Part shown: positions 25,164 to 33,705 of the stretch, piece by piece | Numbering within the stretch: the first letter of the stretch is position 1 | Layout of the letters: each line of letters starts with the position of its first letter | Origin: Coleofasciculus sp. FACHB-T130 | GTDB taxonomy: Bacteria > Cyanobacteriota > Cyanobacteriia > Cyanobacteriales > FACHB-T130 | Assembly: GCF_014695375.1 (NCBI RefSeq) | Contig: NZ_JACJOG010000010.1 | Span: 1 to 64,000, forward strand | Length of the DNA stretch: 64,000 nucleotides | Reading direction: 5' to 3' | Position numbers and translations under genes: made by a program | The notes under the pieces: generated by a model | The model's input: the letters and a program-made list of their open reading frames with translations, nothing else | Databases searched by the model: none | Told to the model about the DNA's origin: nothing

Positions 25164-26444
25164 ATGATCCGTAGGAAAACCTGGAGACGATTGGGCATCT
25201 GTACCCTATTGGGGTTCATTTTCAGCTGGGTTATCAGCTGTAGCCCTGGATCTGCCCCATCCGGAAAAGGGGAAATTGAGTTCTGGACGATGCAGCTGCA
25301 ACCGCAGTTTACTGAGTATTTCAACAAACTGATTGCCAACTTTGAAGCCGAAAATACCGGCGTCAAAGTCCGCTGGGTAGATGTACCCTGGAGTGCGATG
25401 GAAAGCAAAATCCTGACGGCGGTTTCGGCAAAAACAGCACCCGATGTCGCGAACCTCAATCCGGACTTTGCCTCTCAGTTGGCGTCGCGCAATGCTTGGT
25501 TGAATTTAGATACTAAAGTTCCCCAGGCGGTGCGTCAGCAATATCTACCTAATATATGGAAGGCTAGCACGCTCAGCGACCAAAGTTTTGGACTTCCCTG
25601 GTATTTAACGACGCGGGTGACGATTTACAACCAGGATTTGTTTAAAGCTGCTGGGGTAAGCAAACCTCCGGCGACTTATGCCGAACTGGCACAAGTTGCT
25701 CAACAAATTAAGGAAAAAACTGGCAAGTATGCGTTTTTTGCAACCCTAGTTCCAGAAGATTCGGCTGAGGTGCTGGAATCGATGGTGCAGATGGGGGTTC
25801 AATTGGTGGATGCCAATGGAGAGGCGGCTTTTAATACACCCGCCGGGAAAGCGGCGTTTCAGTATTGGGTAGACCTTTACCAGAAGAAGCTGTTGCCCCA
25901 GGAGGTATTGACACAAGGGCATCGACGTGCAGTTGAACTGTACCAAGCAGGTGAGACGGCGCTGCTAGCAACGGGCGCAGAGTTTATGGCGACGATTGAG
26001 AAGAACGCCCCAGCGATCGCGCAAGTCTCCGCTGCGGCACCCCAGATTACCGGCGAAACGGGTAAAAAGAATGTAGCGGTGATGAATCTGGTGATTCCCC
26101 GCGACACTCCAAATCCGGATGACGCCCTCAAATTTGCTTTATTTGTCACCAACGATCAAAATCAGCTGGCTTTTGCTAAGGCGGCGAACGTGTTGCCGTC
26201 TACAGTTCAGGCAGTGCAAGAGTACCAAAGCCAGATAGCCAGTAATCCGAAGGTATCGCCAGTAGAACAAGCTCGCGTCATTAGTGCCAGCCAATTGACA
26301 TCGGCAGAGGTTTTAGTCCCGGCGATGAAGGATCTCAACAAGTTGCAGAAGGCAATTTATGAGAATTTGCAAGCAGCAATGTTAGGGGAAAAGACGGTAG
26401 ACAAAGCAGTTGGAGATGCAGCTTTAGCGTGGAATCAACGCTAG
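25164..26444 (+). CDS. ABC transporter sugar-binding lipoprotein (family 1)
   Basis: 426 residues. The N-terminus MIRRKTWRRLGICTLL ends in a lipobox VISC with Cys26 as lipidation site. The mature part is a family 1 extracellular solute-binding protein: EIEFWTMQLQPQFTEYFN, FEAENTGVKVRWVDVPW, APDVANLNPDF, LPWYLTTRVTIYNQDLFKAAGV. The likely ligand is an oligosaccharide or compatible solute such as glucosylglycerol. No permease genes follow; the ATPase at 50276-51619 could serve it, but is 24 kb away. Start ATG 25164. Confidence 0.92.
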   Translation: MIRRKTWRRLGICTLLGFIFSWVISCSPGSAPSGKGEIEFWTMQLQPQFTEYFNKLIANFEAENTGVKVRWVDVPWSAMESKILTAVSAKTAPDVANLNPDFASQLASRNAWLNLDTKVPQAVRQQYLPNIWKASTLSDQSFGLPWYLTTRVTIYNQDLFKAAGVSKPPATYAELAQVAQQIKEKTGKYAFFATLVPEDSAEVLESMVQMGVQLVDANGEAAFNTPAGKAAFQYWVDLYQKKLLPQEVLTQGHRRAVELYQAGETALLATGAEFMATIEKNAPAIAQVSAAAPQITGETGKKNVAVMNLVIPRDTPNPDDALKFALFVTNDQNQLAFAKAANVLPSTVQAVQEYQSQIASNPKVSPVEQARVISASQLTSAEVLVPAMKDLNKLQKAIYENLQAAMLGEKTVDKAVGDAALAWNQR

Positions 26445-26479
26445 GGATTCACGCTAAAGCTGCCAGACCTAACTCCCAA

Positions 26480-26575
26480 CCCCTTTCCGGAATCGGGAAG
26501 GGGAGCAATATTCAAGAGAAATATTCAAAACCCCTCTCCGTTTTGGAGAGGGGTTTGGGGAGAGGTTTGGGGAGG
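26480..26575. repeat. double-hairpin repeat between convergent genes
   Basis: CCCCTTTCC/GGAAGGGG (26480-26503) and AACCCCTCTCC/GGAGAGGGGTT (26529-26555) are two perfect stems. Same design as the repeat at 2441-2527. Lies between the convergent binding-protein gene and histidine kinase gene and can stop both transcripts. Confidence 0.6.
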
Positions 26576-26601
26576 TACTTTTTTCTCTAGATGGGGAGTT
26601 A

Positions 26602-27960
26602 TCACACGATTGCAGCAGTATTAGAGCTTGATGTGACTTCACGGGGCAACTCTAGGCGGAAAGTTGAACCCTCTCCCGGCTGACTTTCCACCTGTATTTT
26701 CCCATCCATCATGCGAACCAATCGGTCAGTAATGGCAAGTCCTAAACCTGTACCCCCATGAGTGCGCGTCAGGCTTTGACTGAGTTGTCGAAATTCTTGA
26801 AAAATTTGCTGAATTTCCGACTCCTCGATCCCAATGCCCGTATCTTTGACAGCGATCGCAATTTGGTCGGGTGTCGGTTCGCAAGCATCCACAGTAATGC
26901 TACCCGAATCGGTAAACTTAATCGCATTGGAAAGAAGATTAACCAACACCTGCCGCACGCGATTACTGTCATTCACAACACAAGGATTATCAAGACTAAC
27001 GTGAATATGCACTTCCAAATGCTTCTGCTGAGCCAAGCTCTGGAGTTCTTCCACCGTTTGCGTGACTAGCTCGACTAAGTCAAATTCTTCCAAATTTAAT
27101 TCCAGCTTTCCCGCCTCTAGCTTAGAGAAGTCCAGAATATCCTCAATCAGTTTGAGTAGGTGTTTGCCACTATTAAAAATGCGCTCCAGCATATGTATTT
27201 GGCTTTGGCCCAGCTGATGCTGAGCTTGGCGCATCAGCAATTGCGAAAAGCCTAGAATCGCATTCATCGGAGTCCGCAGTTCGTGGGACATCAGCGCCAA
27301 AAACTGCGACTTCAGCCGGACTTCTTCTTGAAGGCGCAAATTTTGTAAATGATAATAGCGAATTTTCTCCTCCGCTTGCTTGCGGGCGGTGATATCACGT
27401 AGCATCCAGCGCAGGGAAGACCCCTTACCTTGCTTATCTGGGACGCTGGCGACAGTCAGCGCAGCATTAAAGAGTTTGCCTTGACGCGATTTTAGTCGCA
27501 CCTCCCACTCCTGAACTAAGCCTAATTTTGGCACCTGAGTCAGTTGGGAACGAAAGGCTCGACGAGCTTCTTCAGGCACAAATATGATTAGCGGTTTGCC
27601 CACTAGGTAAGTGGGCAAGATACCGAGAAGCTCAGCGGCGGCGCGGTTGGCTTCCCGAATCGTTCCAGCCGCATCTGTTACCAGGTAGCCGTCTGGAGCA
27701 AACTCGAATAGGTCTAGGTAGCGCTGGCGTTCCGATTCCAATGCTCCCCTCGCCCCTAACAACTCCTCATTCTGCTGGCGCAGTTCTTCTTCGGCTACGT
27801 GTAATTCTTCCAAAGCGGTTTTTAATTCTTCCAGCGATCCCGCTAGCAGCTGTGGCTGTTGCTGAGGCGATTCGGTGACACGCTGCTGTAACGCCGCTGC
27901 GCGTTGGCGTGCCGTCTCTATTTTCTCGGTAAACCGCTCTCCTTTTAGGTGAAAAGTCAT
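26602..27960 (-). CDS. PAS-domain histidine kinase
   Basis: 452 residues, soluble. N-terminal coiled coil (KTALEELHVAEEELRQQNEELLGAR, about 45-75), one PAS domain (YLDLFEFAPDGYLVTDAAGT to about 200), then HisKA with the phospho-histidine in LMSHELRTPMNAILGFSQLL, and HATPase with NLLSNAIKF, DTGIGIEESEI and GTGLGLAI. No receiver domain. The coiled coil resembles those of the neighbouring PAS protein and CheR-PAS protein, suggesting that the three interact. It is separated from the next upstream minus-strand gene by 578 bases. Confidence 0.92.
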   Translation of the reverse strand: MTFHLKGERFTEKIETARQRAAALQQRVTESPQQQPQLLAGSLEELKTALEELHVAEEELRQQNEELLGARGALESERQRYLDLFEFAPDGYLVTDAAGTIREANRAAAELLGILPTYLVGKPLIIFVPEEARRAFRSQLTQVPKLGLVQEWEVRLKSRQGKLFNAALTVASVPDKQGKGSSLRWMLRDITARKQAEEKIRYYHLQNLRLQEEVRLKSQFLALMSHELRTPMNAILGFSQLLMRQAQHQLGQSQIHMLERIFNSGKHLLKLIEDILDFSKLEAGKLELNLEEFDLVELVTQTVEELQSLAQQKHLEVHIHVSLDNPCVVNDSNRVRQVLVNLLSNAIKFTDSGSITVDACEPTPDQIAIAVKDTGIGIEESEIQQIFQEFRQLSQSLTRTHGGTGLGLAITDRLVRMMDGKIQVESQPGEGSTFRLELPREVTSSSNTAAIV

Positions 27961-28538
27961 GAAATTCTTGATTACTATCTTTTTTTAAACTTTTGTTAAG
28001 CTCTTGAATCACCCATTTTGCTTTTTGAGCAATTTGGAAATCAGATTAGCTGTAAGCGCCCTAAGCAACTAGACAAATCACACAAAGTTTTTAGCTTTTG
28101 GCAGCAAGTGCCGTTGAACTTAACTTTAATGAATAAATTCCCGTAAAACACAAGGTGTGCAAAATCTTAGTAAAGACACTATGTACATACTTTGAGTTAA
28201 CTGTAAGAAATTTATGTGTAAATCCTCTTTAAGGCTGATAAGTTAGGTGAAATCCATAAGCCGTAACCAGAGCTTTATCCACATACCTTTCCGTTCCTTC
28301 TCGAAACCAAACAAACCTGATCCCCCAGCCTTCTGCCCACTTCACGGTAAGCGTTGCCTGGTTGGAAGAAGAAAAAGATAAAATATTTTAGCTTTTTTTA
28401 GGGAGAAAGCGGCTAACTTTAACTTTTTTTATATTATCGGATCGAGGTTTGGAAAGCGGTTAGTTTTATACCAGTACGGTTGATTTTTTACACATACTTA
28501 GAAAAAATATTCCAAAACAGACTGTAGCTTTGAGATTT
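27961..28538. other. 578-base non-coding gap
   Basis: AT-rich. No convincing gene on either strand, no repeat array and no tRNA seen. It must hold the promoter of the kinase downstream on the minus strand. Confidence 0.35.
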
Positions 28539-29453
28539 TTATAATATTGGCATAGCGCTGTGCAATTCTTGCATTAACACAATCACCCCCTGAATATCTT
28601 TTTTTAAAATAAATAGAGGCATACAGGTGACTTTACACTGAATTGTCCTCCCACGCCGGTTGATAGCATCTAGTATTTCTTCGTGGTATTCCAAGTCCCC
28701 GGTTAAACAGCTTTGAATCGGCTGTCTAAGCTGCTCTACCGGCAAGCCAATCTTTAAATTTAGAAAGGGCTGTCCCTGGACTTCATCGCTACGCAGTCCC
28801 CACAAATCTTCAGCTTGAGGATTCCAGATTTGGATGTTCAGTTCTTGGTTTAATACGACAATGCCGCCCGGTAGGCTGGTAAAAATAGATTTGAGAAAGG
28901 CGTTGGCTTGGTTAACCTGGTTGCTGGACAGCCGCAGTTTTTCTGTTGTTAGGCGTAGCTCTTCGTTACTTGTATCTAATTGTTCTGATTTTATTTGTAA
29001 ATCTTCGTTACGCGCCTCTAAGCTATCAGCAGTGGTCTTAGTTTGGGCGATCGCGCTTTGCAGGTGTTCGTTGACGACAAGCCAGTCGTGGTTTTTATTC
29101 TCTAAGGCGCGATCGCTCTTGGCTAATGCTTCGACAGTCGCTCGCAGTTGCTCATTGAGAAGTTGTAGCCTCTGTTTAGAGTATTGCACCTGGAACTGTC
29201 GAGATTGGTTCATGTCTTGGCGATCGCTCTCCATCGCTGCCAAACGCTCGTTGGATTGAGATAGCTCCTCGTGCGCCACCAGCAAGTCTTCCAAGACAAA
29301 GCAAAAGTCCTCAAACGCTGCCGTCGCCAACACGATTTGCTGCAAGATTAATGCCTGTAGGGGCGATGAATCAATGGCTAATAAATATTTGTGCAGGATT
29401 GCCAAGTGTTGTTGTAGAAGGATTATCTGCTGGGAAAACTTGTCCTCATTCAT
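28539..29453 (-). CDS. coiled-coil PAS domain protein
   Basis: 304 residues. The first ~190 residues are helical and coiled-coil (LQQHLAILHKYLL..., LVAHEELSQSNERLAAMES, LEARNEDLQIKSEQLDTSNEEL); a single PAS domain follows (FTSLPGGIVVLNQELNIQIWNPQAEDLWGL). No kinase or other output domain. The start overlaps the CheR-PAS stop by four bases, so the two are translated together. The PAS domain closely resembles the C-terminal PAS of that protein (EDLWGLRSDEVQGQPFLNL against EELWGLGSDEIQGQHFLNL), so the gene probably arose as a partial copy of it. Likely a sensory adaptor. Confidence 0.85.
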   Translation of the reverse strand: MNEDKFSQQIILLQQHLAILHKYLLAIDSSPLQALILQQIVLATAAFEDFCFVLEDLLVAHEELSQSNERLAAMESDRQDMNQSRQFQVQYSKQRLQLLNEQLRATVEALAKSDRALENKNHDWLVVNEHLQSAIAQTKTTADSLEARNEDLQIKSEQLDTSNEELRLTTEKLRLSSNQVNQANAFLKSIFTSLPGGIVVLNQELNIQIWNPQAEDLWGLRSDEVQGQPFLNLKIGLPVEQLRQPIQSCLTGDLEYHEEILDAINRRGRTIQCKVTCMPLFILKKDIQGVIVLMQELHSAMPIL

Positions 29454-31309
29454 TCAGGAACTCCTTCTTGCTCCTCCATGAATAAAAGCACTTCTCGAAT
29501 CTCTCCCTCCTTCCCTAACAAAGGTTTACAAGAGACTTTACACTCAATTGCCTTGCCGCGTCGGTTAGTGGCATTGAGGATAATTTCTTGTAAATCGTTC
29601 TCCCCAGCTAGACAGTTGCGAATCGGCTGTTTGAGTTGCTCTACTGGCAAGCCAATATCTAAATTTAGAAAGTGTTGTCCTTGGATTTCATCGCTTCCCA
29701 GTCCCCACAACTCCTCAGCTTTGCGATCCCAACGCTGGATATGCATATCTCGCCCGACTACGACGATGCCGCCCCGAAGAGTGCCTAAAATCGACTCTAA
29801 AAAGGCGTTTGCGTCGTTGAGTTCTTCGCTGCGGCGGTGCATTTCATCGTTAAGAGCCTGCAATTCCTCATTCGTGGATTGTAGCTCTTCGTTCATGGTT
29901 TCTAGCTCTTCGTTAGAGGATTGGAGTTCCTCATTTGTCGTCTCTAACTCTTCGTTAGAGGATTGGAGTTCCTCGTTCGTCGTTTCCAACTCTTCATTCG
30001 TAGACTGGAGTTCCTCATAAGCCATTTCCAGTTCTTGGTTGGATTGTTGCAGATCGTCCTGTAGCCGTTTGTAGCGGCTGACATCAATGAAGGAAATACT
30101 GATGCCTAAAAGATTGTTGGATACCTCTACGAGCGGTACCACCAGCACGTCTAGAGTAATCGTTTCGCCTTTCGGAGTTTGCCACGGCACATCCCTGACA
30201 GTAATCTGTCGGCGCTCCGCATAGGCTTGATCGATACAAGAGCGTAATTCCAGGGGACGATAAGAAATTTCTAAATCTTGCAAGGGGCGACCCAGATCCT
30301 TCGGACTCAAGGGAAACATTGCCCTAGCACGTTCGTTCACCAGCACTAAAAAGCCATTGACATCTATCACTATCTGGGATGTCGGGCTGCTGTCGAAGGC
30401 GACTTCCCGAATGCGGACATGAGTGGCTAGATTGTTCACTGCCTCCTCGCTGCCAGACTGAGCCATAAGCAACAACCGTTCGCGTATTCCTATTTTATGG
30501 GCTTTGGTAAAGATACGCCGCTTCAAATCCACAGGTGTGAAAGTGTGGCTGTGGCTGAGCAACATCTCCGCCTTCCCTAAAAAGATAAAGCCACTGTCAT
30601 TCAGGGCAAAGTGAAAGCGGGAGAGGATTTTAGATTGAGTTTCGGCATTGAAATACATCAAAGTGTTGCGACACACCAGTAAGTCAATGCGGGAGATGGG
30701 AGCATCAATCGTCAAGTTGTGACGCCCAAAAATCACCGAGCGACGCAGATCCTTGCGAAAGTTATAGCCGCGAGCGCATTCCTCGAAGTACTTCTCTACC
30801 ATTTCCGGAGCCAGATCCGCGACATCCTTCGCTGAATAGGTCGCTTGGCGGGCTAGATTGAGGGCTTCCTCGTCTAACTCGGTGGCATAAATTTTCACCC
30901 GTTCTTTGAACTGTTCTACTCCCAGCGCTTCAGCGAACGCCATCGCGATAGTATAAGCTTCTTCTCCAGAGGCACAGCCAGCACTCCAGATGCGGATCGG
31001 TTCGTTGATTTGTTTGCGGGCGGCAATGGTGGGAACGATTTCTTCAATAATGTAATCCCAGGCTGAGCGATCGCGGAAGAAGGCAGTTACATTAATCAAC
31101 AACGTGTTAAACAGGTGAATAAATTCTTCTGGATATACTTCTAGGTAATCCATATAATCGTTGTAGCTTTCCAGTCCTACTATCTGCATCCTTTTCAGGA
31201 CGCGACGCATCAGAGAGGAACGTTTGTAGCCAGTAAAATCAAAGCCACGGCTGCCTTTAAGATACTCTAGCAGCGCTTCAAATTCAGGGTTGAGGATTGA
31301 GCGATCCAT
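29450..31309 (-). CDS. CheR methyltransferase with PAS domains and coiled coil
   Basis: 619 residues. CheR part (1-275): FHTGYKRSSL-type N-domain with RRVLKRMQIVGL, then FFRDRSAWDYI, SAM site RIWSAGCASGEEAYTIAMA, and IDLLVCRNTLMYFN. A PAS domain (about 305-420), a long heptad coil made of N-E-E-L-E/Q repeats (about 425-500), and a final PAS domain (LGTLRGGIVVVGRDMHIQRW...). In most CheB-CheR fusions this follows a CheB domain; here CheB is the separate gene upstream. No chemoreceptor is nearby, so its methyl-acceptor is unknown. Confidence 0.93.
   Translation of the reverse strand: MDRSILNPEFEALLEYLKGSRGFDFTGYKRSSLMRRVLKRMQIVGLESYNDYMDYLEVYPEEFIHLFNTLLINVTAFFRDRSAWDYIIEEIVPTIAARKQINEPIRIWSAGCASGEEAYTIAMAFAEALGVEQFKERVKIYATELDEEALNLARQATYSAKDVADLAPEMVEKYFEECARGYNFRKDLRRSVIFGRHNLTIDAPISRIDLLVCRNTLMYFNAETQSKILSRFHFALNDSGFIFLGKAEMLLSHSHTFTPVDLKRRIFTKAHKIGIRERLLLMAQSGSEEAVNNLATHVRIREVAFDSSPTSQIVIDVNGFLVLVNERARAMFPLSPKDLGRPLQDLEISYRPLELRSCIDQAYAERRQITVRDVPWQTPKGETITLDVLVVPLVEVSNNLLGISISFIDVSRYKRLQDDLQQSNQELEMAYEELQSTNEELETTNEELQSSNEELETTNEELQSSNEELETMNEELQSTNEELQALNDEMHRRSEELNDANAFLESILGTLRGGIVVVGRDMHIQRWDRKAEELWGLGSDEIQGQHFLNLDIGLPVEQLKQPIRNCLAGENDLQEIILNATNRRGKAIECKVSCKPLLGKEGEIREVLLFMEEQEGVPE
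29850..30050. repeat. intragenic 21/42-base repeats encoding an N-E-E-L coiled coil
   Basis: On the minus strand the sequence cycles every 21 bases (7 residues: T/S-N-E-E-L-x-x), with a near-identical 42-base unit used twice (NEELETTNEELQSS). Such arrays change length easily. Confidence 0.7.
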
Positions 31310-31770
31310 AAGTAGTTGTTAGTTATACCAGTTTTCCATAAGTGCAATACGGTTTTGACCTCGCTTCCATTCCTCTAGAAGAATCTGAGAGAAGCTTTGA
31401 ATTGTCCGCCCACAACCGCGTTGGGAAGAGGGTTAGCGCTTAGGTTTTCTCTGTATATCTTACCCGATCGAAAATGACTATAATAGCTACTCGCTTAATC
31501 GAATATTTTTTTACACAACATCAATTTAGTATATTAGCGTAATTAAATCTCACGCTTTGGGAGTGGTAGAAAGGTTAGTTGTCAATCGCAGCAAGCTGAG
31601 GACTTAATGACTACTGAGGATTGCCGATTCCCAGTCTTCAACAAAGTTACATTGATTGCTCACAATTTGATTAGCGATTCGTGGTAAATCACTAGCTTTT
31701 TGCCCTATTTTTATTAGCAAACTCTATCTATAAATGATTAAAGTTGGTGACAACAATTTGCCATTTGCAA
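31310..31770. other. 461-base non-coding gap
   Basis: Between the CheR-PAS and double-CheB genes. AT-rich from about 31490 to 31560. No gene or repeat recognised; probably carries the promoter for the CheR-PAS unit. Confidence 0.35.
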
Positions 31771-33435
31771 TTAGCTATTTACCAGATTCACCAAAGTAGC
31801 AGCAATTTCATTTAAGGGGAGTATCCAATCGACTGCTCCAGTTTCAATTGCGGCTCCCGGCATCCCAAAATACTGCGAAGATTCCCGATCTTGCGCGATC
31901 GCGATTCCGCCCATTTGTTTAATCGCTCTGATGCCGGTTGCACCATCCTTACCCGTCCCGGTGAGGACAACCGCGATCGCTCGTTCTTTAAAACTCGCCG
32001 CGATTGATTCAAAGAGTAGATCAGCGGAGGGACGGACAAAATGCACCAGTTTCGTCTGGGTGAGGGAGAGAGTGGCGTCTGGGTCGATCAGCAGGTGATG
32101 ATTCGGCGGCGCGATATAGATTGTCCCCGGACGCATTTGCTCTCTTGGTTCTGCCTGCTTGACGGGTAGAGACGTGCGACGATTCAGGATTTCTGCGAGT
32201 AGGCTGGGGTGTTTGGGGTCTAGGTGCTGGACGATGGCGATCGCTGCCGGAAAGTCTTTTGGCAAGCCAGAAATCAACTCGGTGATGGCTTTTATCCCAC
32301 CGGCAGACGCTGCCACTGCCACGATGGGAAAGGTAATCAAAGGGTGAGAATTTTCTTCGGTTTCTGGGTTCGATCCTGCTTTTCTCCAATTCCCCTTTTC
32401 TACCTGCTTCCCATTTTCCGGGTGTACCTCGGTATCTTTCTCTTTGTCCCCATTGCCATTTAAAAGCAGTTGCCGGATGATGGTAGCGTTGTGCTGAGCT
32501 TCGTGCGCCTGCTCTTCAAAGCGTTTGGCTGACCGAGTTTGGTTGCGATCGCGTGCCCCTTGATGCATCCGACGGGACAAAGCGGCACGTTCTTCTAGTG
32601 CCCTAAACGCATTCCACAGTGCCGTCTCTAGTGCCTCAGATTGCTCTGCCAGCAGAGTCTCGCCGGAATAGGCGTGACCCGTGCGGCAGCGGAACCGAAG
32701 CAACTGACCGTCGTGCAGTTCCCACAGGGCACCCCCGCAATCTGGACAGCCGAAGCCGGAGGGCGTTCCGGGTCTGTCATCTTTGTGTATGGAAGCCATA
32801 TTTAATTCTGCGCTCTCGGATTCCATTTCCATCTCATCAGTTACAGGCTCTTTTTCCTCGGCTGCCACTGACTCTTGAGCCAAGCTTACCAGGGTAGGAG
32901 CGATCGCTGACAAAGGCAAAATATAATCGACTTCTACGTTCTCGATAGCGCTACGGGGCATTCCGGGAAACAAGGCGTCGTTGGGATCTTGAACCACTGC
33001 GACACCGCCTCGCTGCTTCACCGCTGCGAGTCCCGCCGTCCCGTCGTCAAGATTGCCCGATAGCACCACACCCACCACTCGCCGTCCATAGAACTGGGCT
33101 GCCGTGCGAAATAGGGGATCGATGGCGGGTCTGTGACCGTTCTCCTTAGGACCACGAGCCAGGTGGATGTATCCGCGTTTAACTAATAAATGGTAATTGG
33201 GGGGTGCCACATAAATCCGCCCATATTGAATCGCCTCGCCGTCCTTGGGATGAGATGCTTTCAAAGAGCCGCAGCGATTCAGGATACTTGGCATGGCGCT
33301 GGTGCTGTGGGCAGGGAAGTGTATGACGACAAAGATTGCAGCTGGCAAATCCGGCGGCAAAGCCTTGACCAGTTGAGTCAGCGCTTCTACCCCGCCGGCA
33401 GAGGCACCGAGGACGATAATATCGTGACCAGACAT
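31771..33435 (-). CDS. tandem (double) CheB methylesterase with central zinc-ribbon
   Basis: 554 residues with two CheB catalytic domains and no receiver. First domain (about 1-190): catalytic Ser in VLGASAGGVEAL, His in VVIHFPAHSTS, Asp in LSGNLDDGTAG. Middle: a zinc-ribbon-like CPDCGGALWELHDGQLL...CRTGH (about 225-255) and a helical stretch. Second domain (about 365-554): AVAASAGGIKAI, IVQHLDPKHPS, LTGTGKDGATG, again with Ser-His-Asp in place. CheB removes methyl groups from glutamates that CheR methylates. Both active sites look complete. No chemotaxis receptor genes are close. Confidence 0.92.
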   Translation of the reverse strand: MSGHDIIVLGASAGGVEALTQLVKALPPDLPAAIFVVIHFPAHSTSAMPSILNRCGSLKASHPKDGEAIQYGRIYVAPPNYHLLVKRGYIHLARGPKENGHRPAIDPLFRTAAQFYGRRVVGVVLSGNLDDGTAGLAAVKQRGGVAVVQDPNDALFPGMPRSAIENVEVDYILPLSAIAPTLVSLAQESVAAEEKEPVTDEMEMESESAELNMASIHKDDRPGTPSGFGCPDCGGALWELHDGQLLRFRCRTGHAYSGETLLAEQSEALETALWNAFRALEERAALSRRMHQGARDRNQTRSAKRFEEQAHEAQHNATIIRQLLLNGNGDKEKDTEVHPENGKQVEKGNWRKAGSNPETEENSHPLITFPIVAVAASAGGIKAITELISGLPKDFPAAIAIVQHLDPKHPSLLAEILNRRTSLPVKQAEPREQMRPGTIYIAPPNHHLLIDPDATLSLTQTKLVHFVRPSADLLFESIAASFKERAIAVVLTGTGKDGATGIRAIKQMGGIAIAQDRESSQYFGMPGAAIETGAVDWILPLNEIAATLVNLVNS

Positions 33436-33705
33436 TTATTTTCTCAATGCAGCGGATGAATTAAATTACCCAATCAAGCGAAGACCGAATTCTCAAAACT
33501 CTTTTCAATCGAACAAGTAGCTGAATCATCGCCGCAGACGCTTCGAGATCCTGTATTGGTTACTTTAGGCTAACATCTGTCACTCGTCATCAATCCTCGG
33601 CATGAAAGCGCTTACTGAGTGTAGAGCAATTCTATTTGAATTGTGAGGGTGTAGGGCACCCTTGATTGAGAACTGCCTCGACACAACTGATTCGATGAAA
33701 ACAAG

